A stretch of 64,000 nucleotides of DNA, from contig NZ_BAAAFN010000020.1 of the NCBI RefSeq assembly GCF_039523555.1, positions 13,170 to 77,169 of the forward strand, given 5' to 3'. The DNA is from Castellaniella daejeonensis (GTDB taxonomy: Bacteria > Pseudomonadota > Gammaproteobacteria > Burkholderiales > Burkholderiaceae_B). Shown here piece after piece: positions 50,184-58,069 of this stretch; the first letter of the stretch is position 1, and the number at the start of each line of letters is the position of its first letter. The notes beneath the pieces were generated by a model. It made no database searches. It was not told where the DNA came from and was given only the letters and a program-made list of their open reading frames with translations. The translations under genes were made by a program, and so were the position numbers.

Positions 50184-50621
50184 ATGGACGCCCCTGCCCT
50201 CATCTCATCGCAGCCCGCCCTCTGCCGCCACGTCGCGGTCCCGGCGCGCTGCGGCTTTCCCAGCCCGGCGGAAGACCACGCTCAGAAGCGGATCGACCTG
50301 AACACCGAACTGATCCAGCACCCCGAGGCCACCTTCCACATGTACGTCCGGGGCGAGTCCATGCGCGACGCAGGCATCGACGACGGCGACCGCCTGATCG
50401 TGGACCGCGCCATGGAAGCCCGGCACGGCGACATCGTGGTGGCCGTGGTCGATGGCGAATTCACCGTCAAGACCCTGCATCGCCGCGACGGCCAGGTGCG
50501 CCTGCGGGCCGCCAACCCCGCCTTTCCGGACATCGTGCTGCGCCAGGGCCAGGAACTGGCCATCTGGGGAGTCGTCACATGGGTGCTCAAGCCCACCGGC
50601 CGCCGCCACGCATCGCGCTGA
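50184..50621 (+). CDS. umuD: SOS translesion polymerase V subunit UmuD
   Basis: 145 residues. Self-cleaving S24 peptidase fold: cleavage site near C23-G24 (RCGFPSPAED), catalytic Ser59 in VRGESMRDAG and Lys95 in FTVKTLHRR. After RecA-induced cleavage it forms Pol V with UmuC. Overlaps umuC by 43 bp. Confidence 0.94.
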   Translation: MDAPALISSQPALCRHVAVPARCGFPSPAEDHAQKRIDLNTELIQHPEATFHMYVRGESMRDAGIDDGDRLIVDRAMEARHGDIVVAVVDGEFTVKTLHRRDGQVRLRAANPAFPDIVLRQGQELAIWGVVTWVLKPTGRRHASR

Positions 50622-51883
50622 TCGACGGCAACAGCTTCTATTGCGCCTGCGAACGCGTTTTGCGGCCCTCGCTGGAAGGCAAGCCCGTCATCGTGCTGTC
50701 CAACAACGACGGCTGCGCCATCGCGCGCACGGCCGAGGCCAAGGCCATGGGCATCCCCATGGGCGCTCCCTGGTTCAGCATCCGCCACCTGCAGGCCCGG
50801 GGCCTGGTTGCCATTTCCGCCAACTTCGCCCTGTATGGCGACATGAGCGACCGGATGATGCGCGTCATCGGCCAGTTCTCCCCGGCCCAGGAAATCTATT
50901 CCATCGACGAATGCTTCCTGGACCTGACCGGGCTGCCCGGCACGGGGCGCGAGATCGGCACCCGGATCCGCCAGCGCGTGCTGCGCTGGGTGGGCATCCC
51001 CACCTGCGTCGGCATCGGCGCCACCAAGACCCTGGCCAAGCTCGCCAACCACCTGGCCAAGTCCCTGCCGCGCCTGCAGGGGGTCTGCGACCTGTCCGGC
51101 CTGAACCATGCCGGACTCCTGCGCGCCATCCGCCACGTGCCCGTCGGCGACGTCTGGGGCGTCGGCCGGCGCCTGGCCCCCAGCCTGGAAGCTTCCGGCA
51201 TCCGCACCGCAGCTGACCTGGCGCGGGCAGACCGGCACGAACTGCGGCGACGATACTCGATCGTGCTGGCCAAGACCGCCCGGGAACTATGCGGCGAACC
51301 CGCCATCGGCTGGGAAGACGCGCCGTCCCCCAAGCAGCAGATCATGTCCACCCGCAGCTTCGGGCGGCCCGTGCGCGACCTGACCGAACTGGAACAGGCC
51401 GTCAGCCTGTTCACCAGCCGCGCCGCCGAGAAACTGCGACAGCAGCATTCCCACGCGTCTGTCGTGCAGGTCTACATCCGGACCAGCCGCTTCCGGACCG
51501 GCCCCTGGCACGCCGACAACGCCGTCGTGCCGCTGGACAGGCCCACGGACCATACCTCCGTGCTGCTGAAGGCCGCGCTGGCCGGATTGCGTTCTGTGTT
51601 CCGGCCGGGGTTCGACTACGCCAAGGCGGGGGTGTGCCTGCTGGATGTCCGGCCGGCAGCCGCCGGACCCGTGCAGGGCGAGCTTTTCGGGCAGGATCCG
51701 GAATACATGGTGAGATCTTCCCGGGCCATGGCGGTGGTGGACCAGCTGAACCAGCGATTCGGCAGCCGCATGATCCAGGTGGCGAGCGCCCTGCACGAGC
51801 CGGATGCGCGATGGCTCATGCGCCAGGCGCACCGGTCGCCGAGCTACACGACGCAGTGGGGGGATGTGGTGAAGGTGGGCTAA
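50579..51883 (+). CDS. umuC: SOS translesion polymerase V catalytic subunit UmuC
   Basis: 434-residue Y-family polymerase with ALIDGNSFYCACERVLRP and YSIDECFLDL catalytic acids, HhH region GVGRRLAPSLEASGI, little finger and the C-terminal DUF4113 (SRAMAVVDQLNQRFG). GTG or ATG around 50579 overlaps umuD; the true start may be slightly further in. Ends 4 bp into the convergent VOC gene. Confidence 0.95.
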   Translation: MGAQAHRPPPRIALIDGNSFYCACERVLRPSLEGKPVIVLSNNDGCAIARTAEAKAMGIPMGAPWFSIRHLQARGLVAISANFALYGDMSDRMMRVIGQFSPAQEIYSIDECFLDLTGLPGTGREIGTRIRQRVLRWVGIPTCVGIGATKTLAKLANHLAKSLPRLQGVCDLSGLNHAGLLRAIRHVPVGDVWGVGRRLAPSLEASGIRTAADLARADRHELRRRYSIVLAKTARELCGEPAIGWEDAPSPKQQIMSTRSFGRPVRDLTELEQAVSLFTSRAAEKLRQQHSHASVVQVYIRTSRFRTGPWHADNAVVPLDRPTDHTSVLLKAALAGLRSVFRPGFDYAKAGVCLLDVRPAAAGPVQGELFGQDPEYMVRSSRAMAVVDQLNQRFGSRMIQVASALHEPDARWLMRQAHRSPSYTTQWGDVVKVG

Positions 51884-52377
51884 GGCCCCTGCACTCCTCC
51901 GTCCTTCCAGGCCCGCTCGATTTCCGCCACATCGATCTTCCCCATCCCCATCATGGCCTCGAACGCACGCCTGGCGGCCGCGCGGTCCGGATCCTTCAGC
52001 GCCTCCGTCAGTATCCGGGGCGTGATCTGCCACGATATGCCCCACTTGTCCTTGCACCAGCCGCAGGCGCTTTCCCGGCCGCCGTTCCCGACAATCGCGT
52101 TCCACAGGCGGTCGGTCTCCGCCTGGTCGTCCGTCGCGATCTGGAACGAAAACGATTCGTTGTGGCTGAACACCGGGCCGCCATTCAGCCCCAGGCAGGG
52201 AATACCCATGACGGTGAACTCCACCGTCAGGACGTCGCCTTCCTTGCCCGATGGATAATCGCCGGGCGCATGGACGACGTCGCCCACTGCGCTGTCCGGA
52301 AAGACTGCGGCGTAGAACCGGGCTGCCTCCAGGGCAGCGCCGTCATACCAGAGACAGATCGTATTCTTGCTGGCCAT
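51880..52377 (-). CDS. VOC-family protein (PhnB-like)
   Basis: 165 residues with the PhnB/3-dmu-9_3-mt fold: ICLWYDGAALEAARFYA, NGGPVFSHNESFSFQIA, and WGISWQITPRIL. ATG 52375-52377 chosen as the usual start; the longer frame has no SD. Substrate unknown. Confidence 0.87.
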   Translation of the reverse strand: MASKNTICLWYDGAALEAARFYAAVFPDSAVGDVVHAPGDYPSGKEGDVLTVEFTVMGIPCLGLNGGPVFSHNESFSFQIATDDQAETDRLWNAIVGNGGRESACGWCKDKWGISWQITPRILTEALKDPDRAAARRAFEAMMGMGKIDVAEIERAWKDGGVQGP

Positions 52378-52681
52378 ATGTATGCTCCCGAGCAATGCAC
52401 GTCGTGGGAAATGCAAGCCCCCAGGGTCAGGCGCCCCGGCGCGGGCTGCAAGGAATCGAGCATGACTGCCCGGGCGCATGCACGCAAGTACGGGCAATGG
52501 CTGCTTACACGAAGTCGTGGCCGGATACTGTTTCCGGATCTGATTTTCTCGGTCCTTGCCCGCGTGTTCGGCCCAATGCCTTTCGGCAGCGCCAGGGCCC
52601 AGCGCGCCTGACGCAGTGCGGCTGGAACGGCGCCGTCTGGGTCCGATGCATGGCGGGTCTTATTGATGGGACTATCGGAGC
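52378..52681. other. Non-coding interval between the VOC gene and the prophage end
   Basis: About 300 bp with no supportable gene. Nothing beyond the leader of the VOC gene and host-like GC composition is seen. The ssrA terminator begins at its right edge. Confidence 0.6.
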
Positions 52682-52716
52682 GAAAAAAAGAAAACCCCCT
52701 GATTGCTCAGGGGGTT
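52682..52716 (-). terminator. Rho-independent terminator of the (displaced) ssrA gene
   Basis: Stem AACCCCCTGA with TTGC loop (52693-52716), followed leftward by TTTTCTTTTTTTCG. It immediately follows the CCA end of the ssrA fragment. Confidence 0.85.
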
Positions 52717-52723
52717 CGGTGAC

Positions 52724-52755
52724 TGGTGGAGCCGGGGGGAATTGAACCCGCGTCC
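52724..52755 (-). ncRNA. ssrA: 3' end fragment of ssrA (tmRNA) = prophage attachment site
   Basis: Read on the minus strand, about 32 nt match the tmRNA 3' end: GGACGCGGGTTCAATTCC, then the acceptor strand CGGCTCC, A and CCA. The tag-coding part and 5' half of tmRNA are absent; sequence upstream becomes AT-rich phage DNA. One base of the T stem is changed (CCCCC where CCCGC would pair), as expected in a displaced, non-functional copy. A complete ssrA should lie beyond the other prophage end, outside the window. The match is to the family pattern as I remember it. Confidence 0.68.
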
Positions 52756-52903
52756 TTTTTAGTATTTATGCGGGTTTCCAGCCTGACCGTGGCGTAATCA
52801 TGTCATTCTACGTTGCGCCACAGAACCCCTATGCCCACCGCCGCCCCAACTCAATGAGTCGTAACACCGCCGGCGCGGATCGGCGCTTTCGTCAGGCTCA
52901 TGA

Positions 52904-53515
52904 TTAGGCAACGGGCACCGGCCTTGTGATATACCCAATAATCAATGTAATCGCAAGACACAGAATCGCCACAATCCTATGCGCGCCATACCCATCCGCA
53001 CGATCCATAGCCATGGAAGGCAGCAGAGGCTCGGGGGGAGCCATGAATCGAGGTAGCTTTCCGCCTCCTTGGCATGACAACGCGAGATAATACACTGCAC
53101 TGAGTCCCCCATAGACAAGGGTGATTGAGGGCAAATCACGAAGGAATATTGACACCGTCGGCAGGAGAAAAAGAATCGGCATAAGCGGACTATTTCGTCG
53201 ACCTGTATATAGAATCAGAAAGGCAACCGTTAAATAATTCAAGGAAAATGCGAGCAGCTTTCCCGATGCTCTAGGCAAGGTAGGCACATAAAGGTCCCGG
53301 ACCATTGGTTTCCATATCGCATAGACCTCGTCAGTAAACACAAGCAACAAAAGGCAGACAACAAACGAGAAAAATAGAAAAATATAGATGCCCGGAGACC
53401 TAGACGCCCCAGATCGAGAACTGTCCATTGCCACTCCTAACAACATAGTTGAGAACAGGACAATCTGCAGCACAAACATGGCGATCAACACGTTGAGCGG
53501 CGCAATCGATTCCAT
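52904..53515 (-). CDS. Hypothetical multi-pass membrane protein (prophage cargo)
   Basis: 203 residues from ATG 53513-53515 (a longer frame extends to 53611). About six hydrophobic helices with an N-terminal MESIAPLNVLIAMFVLQIV. GC content is clearly lower than the surroundings. No family recognised. First gene inside the prophage end, where accessory genes are common. Confidence 0.6.
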   Translation of the reverse strand: MESIAPLNVLIAMFVLQIVLFSTMLLGVAMDSSRSGASRSPGIYIFLFFSFVVCLLLLVFTDEVYAIWKPMVRDLYVPTLPRASGKLLAFSLNYLTVAFLILYTGRRNSPLMPILFLLPTVSIFLRDLPSITLVYGGLSAVYYLALSCQGGGKLPRFMAPPEPLLPSMAMDRADGYGAHRIVAILCLAITLIIGYITRPVPVA

Positions 53516-53680
53516 CGGAGAAAATCCATTTGAGAGATAATTTTTAATTATTACATACTGTAAAAACAACCTCCCGCCGTAATCCAGTCTTGCTGAAGCC
53601 TTGCACATCACCGTCTACACACCTTCTCCCAGGTCGCCGCCTCAGTCTCAATCCACCGCAGCGGCCGCGCTGGCGCAGAC

Positions 53681-53911
53681 CTATTTGCAGAGCCGAAACT
53701 GATAGCGCTCGTTCGATAGGATGCGCTCCTGATACTTGCGATCCAGCCGCTTGGCCTGGTCCCCAGGCATATCCACCACCCGGTACACGTCGCAGAAATT
53801 ACCGGCGACGGGCGCGGTGCAGCCGGTCAAACTCGTCAGGCAGAGAATCATCATCCAGCCGATCCACTTCATTGGCCACGGCATCGGCCTCTCGTTTTGC
53901 TTGCTGATCAC
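53681..53911 (-). CDS. Rz1-like outer-membrane spanin lipoprotein (second copy)
   Basis: Up to 76 residues (start ATG 53909-53911, or ATG near 53872). Lipoprotein signal ending at the lipobox SLTGC, then a short periplasmic part with GNFCDVYRVVDMPGD. It overlaps the next gene by 113 bp in another frame, the classic Rz/Rz1 layout. Function inferred from size, lipobox and overlap. Confidence 0.6.
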   Translation of the reverse strand: MISKQNERPMPWPMKWIGWMMILCLTSLTGCTAPVAGNFCDVYRVVDMPGDQAKRLDRKYQERILSNERYQFRLCK

Positions 53912-54050
53912 GTCGCATTACCTCCGTTTCTGCCTCTTGCCTGCCCGCGGACTTGCCCGACTGCCGGACGAAAAAAAGGCCGACGACGATGCCGGCGGCG
54001 CCCGCGACGTAGGGCCACACGCGCCCCCAGAGCGCTTGCAGCCAGATCAT
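53799..54050 (-). CDS. Rz-like inner-membrane spanin (second copy)
   Basis: 83 residues from ATG 54048-54050: one N-terminal helix (VWPYVAGAAGIVVGLFFV) and a charged coiled coil (QEAETEVMRRDQQAKREAD). Its ATG overlaps the stop of the upstream broken gene as ATGA. With the overlapping lipoprotein it forms a possible second spanin pair. Confidence 0.6.
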   Translation of the reverse strand: MIWLQALWGRVWPYVAGAAGIVVGLFFVRQSGKSAGRQEAETEVMRRDQQAKREADAVANEVDRLDDDSLPDEFDRLHRARRR

Positions 54051-54486
54051 GATCCATCCCCTGTTGCCCAGTCGCCCCACCCCCAGGCATGCTTGTCCTC
54101 GGTCGGGTGATCGTCGGCACGCGGGCGACTCGCGCATGACCAGCCGCGACTGCGCACATCCCACGGATGACGCCACCCAGCGCGGCGCGCAGGCTGGTGC
54201 CGGGCTCACTGGCCAGCGTGTATGTGATGCCGCGCTGGTAGCCCAGGACCAGTGCCACGCGGCGCGAAGCTCCCAGCAGGGCGCTACATGCGTTGCGCGT
54301 ACCGTCAGTGCAAACCCTGGTCACCTCGACCGTCAGGCCGTCGGCCAAGGCGCGCGCCACCGGACGGCCGGCGACGGCCACGCCTACCAGGCGGCCATCA
54401 GCGTAGGCGGCCTGCTGCCCTTCCCTGGCCAGCCGTCGCGCTAGCACGGTCAACCTCAGCGGGGTGATCCGCGCCTGTTCGCTCAG
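54047..54486 (-). pseudogene. Broken XF1762-family phage protein (GNAT-like)
   Basis: Two frames together give a phage protein resembling the XF1762 family as I remember it. Frame one contains LVGVAVAGRPVARALADG, VEVTRVCTDGTRNACSALLG and GITYTLASEPGTSLRAA; the rest (GWRHPWDVRSRGWSCASRPR and DDHPTEDKHAWGWGDWATG) continues in another frame after about 54185. The N-terminal block is short and the frame has no ATG; it reads straight on from the stop codon of the upstream cargo gene. Probably damaged by the cargo insertion. Confidence 0.6.
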
Positions 54487-54489
54487 ACG

Positions 54490-54936
54490 TTATGTCAAAT
54501 CCCTGAATTCGAATAATTCCTCGAAAACATATTCTCTATTCCTACATACCACATGCATTGGGCCACCAGTTTTTTTTGAGAAATCCCGTTTAATCTTTTG
54601 AACTTTAGTATCAAACTTAGGATATCTTCGGCCCACAATAAGGCCAGCAGTTTTTTGCCCACCAAAACCGGATCTGCGCAAAAAATCTATCGTCTCCATC
54701 ACTTGTTCTGCGGCATGCGATATATCAACACCCTTCAATTCGATAATGAGACGACCTACGCCATTTTTTGAGACCATCCAATCAGCAGAGGTTTCATTTT
54801 GAACCAAACACCCATCAATTTGAGTTTTTATGAATTTTTCTTTATCCTCATTGAGAATGGTTGCTGACTTTCCTTTCTCAGAAACACACACTCTAGTATG
54901 ACGCACAGATTGAGAGCATTGATCACCGGTCGCCAT
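54490..54936 (-). CDS. PD-(D/E)XK-like putative nuclease, partner of the AAA ATPase
   Basis: 148 residues. The pattern SADWMVSKNGVGRLIIELKG (Asp, then ExK) and the following helix HAAEQVMETIDFLRR look like a PD-(D/E)XK nuclease core, then TAGLIVGRRYP and a basic stretch. It overlaps the ATPase gene by 14 bp, so the pair is co-translated. GC is much lower than the neighbours. Family assignment by eye only. Confidence 0.6.
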   Translation of the reverse strand: MATGDQCSQSVRHTRVCVSEKGKSATILNEDKEKFIKTQIDGCLVQNETSADWMVSKNGVGRLIIELKGVDISHAAEQVMETIDFLRRSGFGGQKTAGLIVGRRYPKFDTKVQKIKRDFSKKTGGPMHVVCRNREYVFEELFEFRDLT

Positions 54937-56209
54937 ACTCTAACTCCTGAAGCGCTGAAAACTCTTTAGCGATATCGCCTGAAACGGCGTCTAGATAATC
55001 CCCATCTATAAATCCATCTTTGTCAATAATTTTGACAAGATTTCTATCTTTTATTGCGTAAGCAGTAACTGCATTGCCGATCAACCAAGAATCTTTTTTT
55101 ATCACTCCTTCCACGGATTTTTTTAAATTCTCGTCTCTTTTGTTTCCCAATTGACCCGCATATATCAGATTATTAATTTTTGCAAGCACATAGGGGCTAT
55201 GCGTCGTTAGTACAATGCCCAATCTTTTGGCGTTCATAGACCGCAACATAGCCAATACCTCAACCATCCGGCTCTGTGCTTGTGGAAAAAGATGTGCCTC
55301 CATTTCTTCTATATATACAAGTCGAGTTGATGTTCCACCTTTTTCTCCCAGCATACGCATATTAACCAGATGCGGCAAAATAGTGATTAAAGGAAGCAAC
55401 TCTTGTTGACCTGAAGACAATGCCGACAGAGGCACCTCTCTCCCGTCAGACGTCAACACATACTCTCTATCGCCATCGACTTTTAGTTCGCCACCAAAAA
55501 TATCTGCAAATGCGGTTGTTATTTTTTCCAACTCTTTTTTGGAAGAGGCCGCATAATATCTATAGCCACGATCTTTAGAATTCGCAAAAATCCTACCAAA
55601 CCTGACTGTAATAGGATCCAGCATTCCCCCTTGCTCGAAAGCAATAACAGCTTTTCCTATGCTTGTAAAAAAAGACCTTCCGGCCGGAATAAAACTTTGT
55701 GTCCAAATTGCGTCCTTGCCCATCAAATCTCTAGCGGATTTTGAGACAGACTCATAAACCCGCCACGAAAATTCGAACCCAACATCTTCATCCCCTGTAA
55801 CCTTTTTTCTAGTTGCAGCAGCAGACTCCAGGCATTTCAGGTATGACTGCTTTGTGGGCTCATTGAACTTAACTCTAAAATCATCCTTGACTTTCCCTCG
55901 GTAGGCCACTCGGGAAACTGTCACTCCGTAGCCGCCAGCCTCAAAGGTTATTTCAAATTTCTCACTTCCCCACGCAGCCACAGGAAACCACTCCCGAAAC
56001 TTAGATGAAACATGAGAACAATAATCCTCATAAGGTCTTTCTTTCTCAATTAAATCTCCTCTTTGATGTAAAATATCGAGAAAAAAATATGCTAATTTGC
56101 ATATAACACTTTTCCCGCTGGCTTGAGGGCCAACTAAAACAGTAAAAGGAGAAAATTTCATCTCTGCGTGATCAATGCACGAGAAAGACTTGACGAGAAG
56201 CTTAGGCAT
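54923..56209 (-). CDS. AAA-family ABC-type ATPase (AAA_15/OLD-like), putative defence protein
   Basis: 428 residues from ATG 56207-56209. RecF/SMC-like ATPase: Walker A LVGPQASGKSVICK, signature ALSSGQQELLPL, Walker B LVYIEEMEAHLFPQ and LTTHSPYVL H-loop. No TOPRIM domain is seen at the C-terminus, unlike OLD/GajA. With its small nuclease-like partner it forms an AT-rich two-gene cargo module in the prophage lysis region, the typical form and place of anti-phage systems. Not assigned to a named system. Confidence 0.75.
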   Translation of the reverse strand: MPKLLVKSFSCIDHAEMKFSPFTVLVGPQASGKSVICKLAYFFLDILHQRGDLIEKERPYEDYCSHVSSKFREWFPVAAWGSEKFEITFEAGGYGVTVSRVAYRGKVKDDFRVKFNEPTKQSYLKCLESAAATRKKVTGDEDVGFEFSWRVYESVSKSARDLMGKDAIWTQSFIPAGRSFFTSIGKAVIAFEQGGMLDPITVRFGRIFANSKDRGYRYYAASSKKELEKITTAFADIFGGELKVDGDREYVLTSDGREVPLSALSSGQQELLPLITILPHLVNMRMLGEKGGTSTRLVYIEEMEAHLFPQAQSRMVEVLAMLRSMNAKRLGIVLTTHSPYVLAKINNLIYAGQLGNKRDENLKKSVEGVIKKDSWLIGNAVTAYAIKDRNLVKIIDKDGFIDGDYLDAVSGDIAKEFSALQELEYGDR

Positions 56210-56350
56210 GAGAATTCGAGCCGGAAGGCGACTCCCTTTTTGATAATTTCGAGTCGTAACATAACATAGAAATAGCTCCTCCTTCCCTATTCCATCACTC
56301 CCTTCTGGGCAATGAATCAGCACCCATCACCCGCAGCGCCCGGGTGGGCG

Positions 56351-56854
56351 TCAGGGCAGCGAGTCATATCCCCTTTCGCACGCCAGCCCCGCTATTCTGA
56401 GTTGATCAGCGAATCCACTGACGTCTCGACCAGCCTCGTCCAGCCCGCTGAGCAGCCGGACGAGCAGATCGAGGGTATCGGCACCTGACTGACCCTGGCT
56501 TTCGCCGGCAGAGGCGGGATTGCGGGCGGCGGCACTGAGACGAGCGACTTGCTGGCGCAGGCGCTCAGAAGCAGCACGGGCGCGATCAGCATCAGCCAGC
56601 GCAGCAGCGGTTTGTGTCTTTGCATCATTGATGATTTCCTCGCGCACCGCCCAGCGGCGCTGTTCTGTTGCCCTGGCCAGCGCCTGGGCGTCTGCGATCT
56701 GCTGGGCCTGGTCGCGCTCCATGCCCGAGATCTTGGCGTCGTAGTGCCAGCCCTGCGCCGTCCAGACGGCGGGCCCGGCGATCAGGGCCCCGGCCAGGGC
56801 GGCCGCCGCGTAGCCCTTCCAGCCGCTCAGGGCCTTGAGCGCGGCGGCGATCAT
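56351..56854 (-). CDS. Rz-like i-spanin
   Basis: 167 residues: one N-terminal membrane helix (GYAAAALAGALIAGPAVW) and a long coiled coil (DQAQQIADAQALARATEQRR and ADADRARAASERLRQQVAR). Start ATG 56852-56854 overlaps the endolysin stop (ATGA). Spans the periplasm to disrupt the outer membrane at lysis. Contains the nested Rz1 gene. Confidence 0.85.
   Translation of the reverse strand: MIAAALKALSGWKGYAAAALAGALIAGPAVWTAQGWHYDAKISGMERDQAQQIADAQALARATEQRRWAVREEIINDAKTQTAAALADADRARAASERLRQQVARLSAAARNPASAGESQGQSGADTLDLLVRLLSGLDEAGRDVSGFADQLRIAGLACERGYDSLP
56392..56628 (-). CDS. Rz1-like o-spanin lipoprotein nested in Rz
   Basis: 78 residues in a different frame inside Rz. Signal peptide with lipobox LLLSAC and a Pro-rich segment (VPPPAIPPLP). 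The embedded layout and Pro-rich tail are diagnostic of Rz1. Confidence 0.85.
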   Translation of the reverse strand: MMQRHKPLLRWLMLIAPVLLLSACASKSLVSVPPPAIPPLPAKARVSQVPIPSICSSGCSAGWTRLVETSVDSLINSE

Positions 56855-57387
56855 GGCGTGTCCTCTGCCGAATAATCCAGATTTCCGGCCGTGCGATTGG
56901 CCCAGCCGCGGCCAAACGACGGCCAAGTCGACAACGATGTGTAAAAGCGCAGGCGCGCGGCGTTGAATCTGGCCAGCACGTCAGTCACGTCCATCCGTTT
57001 GATTGCATCCATCGTGACTGGCCCCATCGATCCATCGGCCGCTACCCCCACAGCGCGCTGCAGGAATCGGATGGCGTTGCCAATTCCATGGTTCACGGCC
57101 GCGTCGAATACTTGAAACGCGATCGCGCCGTCGAATTCATCGCAACGGGCTCGGCCCCAGTACGCCGTGCGGTAGATCTCCTTGGCTTGGTCGCGCGTCA
57201 GATCGCGCATGTTGCCCGTGTATCCATCCTCGGCCGCGGTGCGCTTCGTAATACCCCAGTTCGTTTCGCCGCCCGGGTCGTCGGGGTGATTGACGTAGCC
57301 GCCCTCGTGGCCGATCAGACGCTCGAATGCCGTGTCGAATGTGATGACGCTGCCGGGCGGCGGCGGTGCTACGGCACAGGTCAGCAT
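56851..57387 (-). CDS. Endolysin, glycoside hydrolase family 108-like (ZliS/N-acetylmuramidase)
   Basis: 178 residues from ATG 57385-57387. The catalytic motif IGHEGGYVNHPDDPGGETNWGI (split here as residues about 24-45) with the catalytic Glu, then FDAAVNHGIGNAIRFLQRAVG and a C-terminal peptidoglycan-binding-like helix set. Cleaves the cell wall at lysis. Its start overlaps the holin-like gene by 7 bp and its stop the Rz start by 3. Confidence 0.88.
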   Translation of the reverse strand: MLTCAVAPPPPGSVITFDTAFERLIGHEGGYVNHPDDPGGETNWGITKRTAAEDGYTGNMRDLTRDQAKEIYRTAYWGRARCDEFDGAIAFQVFDAAVNHGIGNAIRFLQRAVGVAADGSMGPVTMDAIKRMDVTDVLARFNAARLRFYTSLSTWPSFGRGWANRTAGNLDYSAEDTP

Positions 57388-57665
57388 TTGCGGATCCTCC
57401 GTTTGATCGACTTGCGCACCGGCCGGCACGCCTTTATCCAGTAGCAGCGCCCGGCCAGACCGGCGGCTGCGACAGCAAACACGGTTTCCGACCGGTCCAC
57501 GGTCTCTGGCAGGATCCAGCCCCAGGCGGCGCAGGCGATCGACGCGAAGCACAGAACGATCAGGCTGAATTTCCCCAGCACGCCCTCACCCACGTGCGGC
57601 CGCACCACCGCCCAGCAACAGGCCAGCGCAATCAGTAGATGCGCGGCAATGAATGTGATGACCAT
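57381..57665 (-). CDS. Small three-helix membrane protein, holin or antiholin candidate
   Basis: 94 residues from ATG 57663-57665 with three hydrophobic segments (VITFIAAHLLIALACCWAVV, the KFSLIVLCFASIACAAWGW stretch, AVAAAGLAGRCYWI) and a basic C-terminus (KSIKRRIRKC). Between holin-like and endolysin genes with overlapping ends; role inferred from position. Confidence 0.68.
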   Translation of the reverse strand: MVITFIAAHLLIALACCWAVVRPHVGEGVLGKFSLIVLCFASIACAAWGWILPETVDRSETVFAVAAAGLAGRCYWIKACRPVRKSIKRRIRKC

Positions 57666-57982
57666 CACGCCCCCCGATTGAAAATGCGGCGCACAACATC
57701 CTGAATCAGTCCCCACCAGTCGGCTTTCTGCAGGGTGTGCATCACGCCGCCGACAGCCGCCCAAGAAAACAGGCCGACCAGAAAGCTCATGCCGTTGGAC
57801 CAGGACGCCGGCATACCAACCCACTCCATGAGCGGGGTTGTCAGCAGGGCCGCCGAGAGCGTGCCCGTGATCGTCATGACGCCTTTCTGCTTCCACGTCA
57901 TGCCCTCGATGAATTGCAGCGACAGCGCCGCCCCTGCTGCGCCTGCGATCAGCGGCCACAGGCCCTCTTCCGGTATTTGCAT
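57665..57982 (-). CDS. Phage holin-like membrane protein
   Basis: 105 residues with two or three helices (LWPLIAGAAGAALSLQFIEG, GVMTITGTLSAALLTTPLM, FLVGLFSWAAVGGVMHTL). First gene of the leftward lysis cassette, sharing one base with the next start. Likely forms the membrane hole. Confidence 0.75.
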   Translation of the reverse strand: MQIPEEGLWPLIAGAAGAALSLQFIEGMTWKQKGVMTITGTLSAALLTTPLMEWVGMPASWSNGMSFLVGLFSWAAVGGVMHTLQKADWWGLIQDVVRRIFNRGA

Positions 57983-58036
57983 CCTGCGTTTCCCAAAAAA
58001 ATACCCGCGCAGGGCGGGCGGTTGATAAATCCTGAT

Positions 58037-58060
58037 GCCCGGCCTACAACCGGGCTTTTT
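58037..58060 (+). terminator. Terminator-like hairpin just upstream of the recombinase start (possible attenuator)
   Basis: Stem GCCCGG (58037-58042) / CCGGGC (58050-58055) followed by five T, ending 9 bases before ATG 58070. No rightward gene lies upstream, so its visible effect would be to limit transcription into the recombinase. No SD is present before the ATG. Confidence 0.55.
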
Positions 58061-58069
58061 GTTGATGCC

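Noticed and set aside
52724..53110. A complete ssrA gene
   Set aside because: Only the last 32 nt match; no tag-peptide coding region or 5' acceptor half is present.
53908..54453. A 181-residue intact gene in this frame
   Set aside because: Its C-terminal third is a frame shadow of the Rz-like gene; the family-like sequence switches frame near 54185.
54923..56209. Naming the ATPase as PARIS, Gabija or Septu
   Set aside because: No TOPRIM or HNH partner domain is seen; a specific system name would be a guess.
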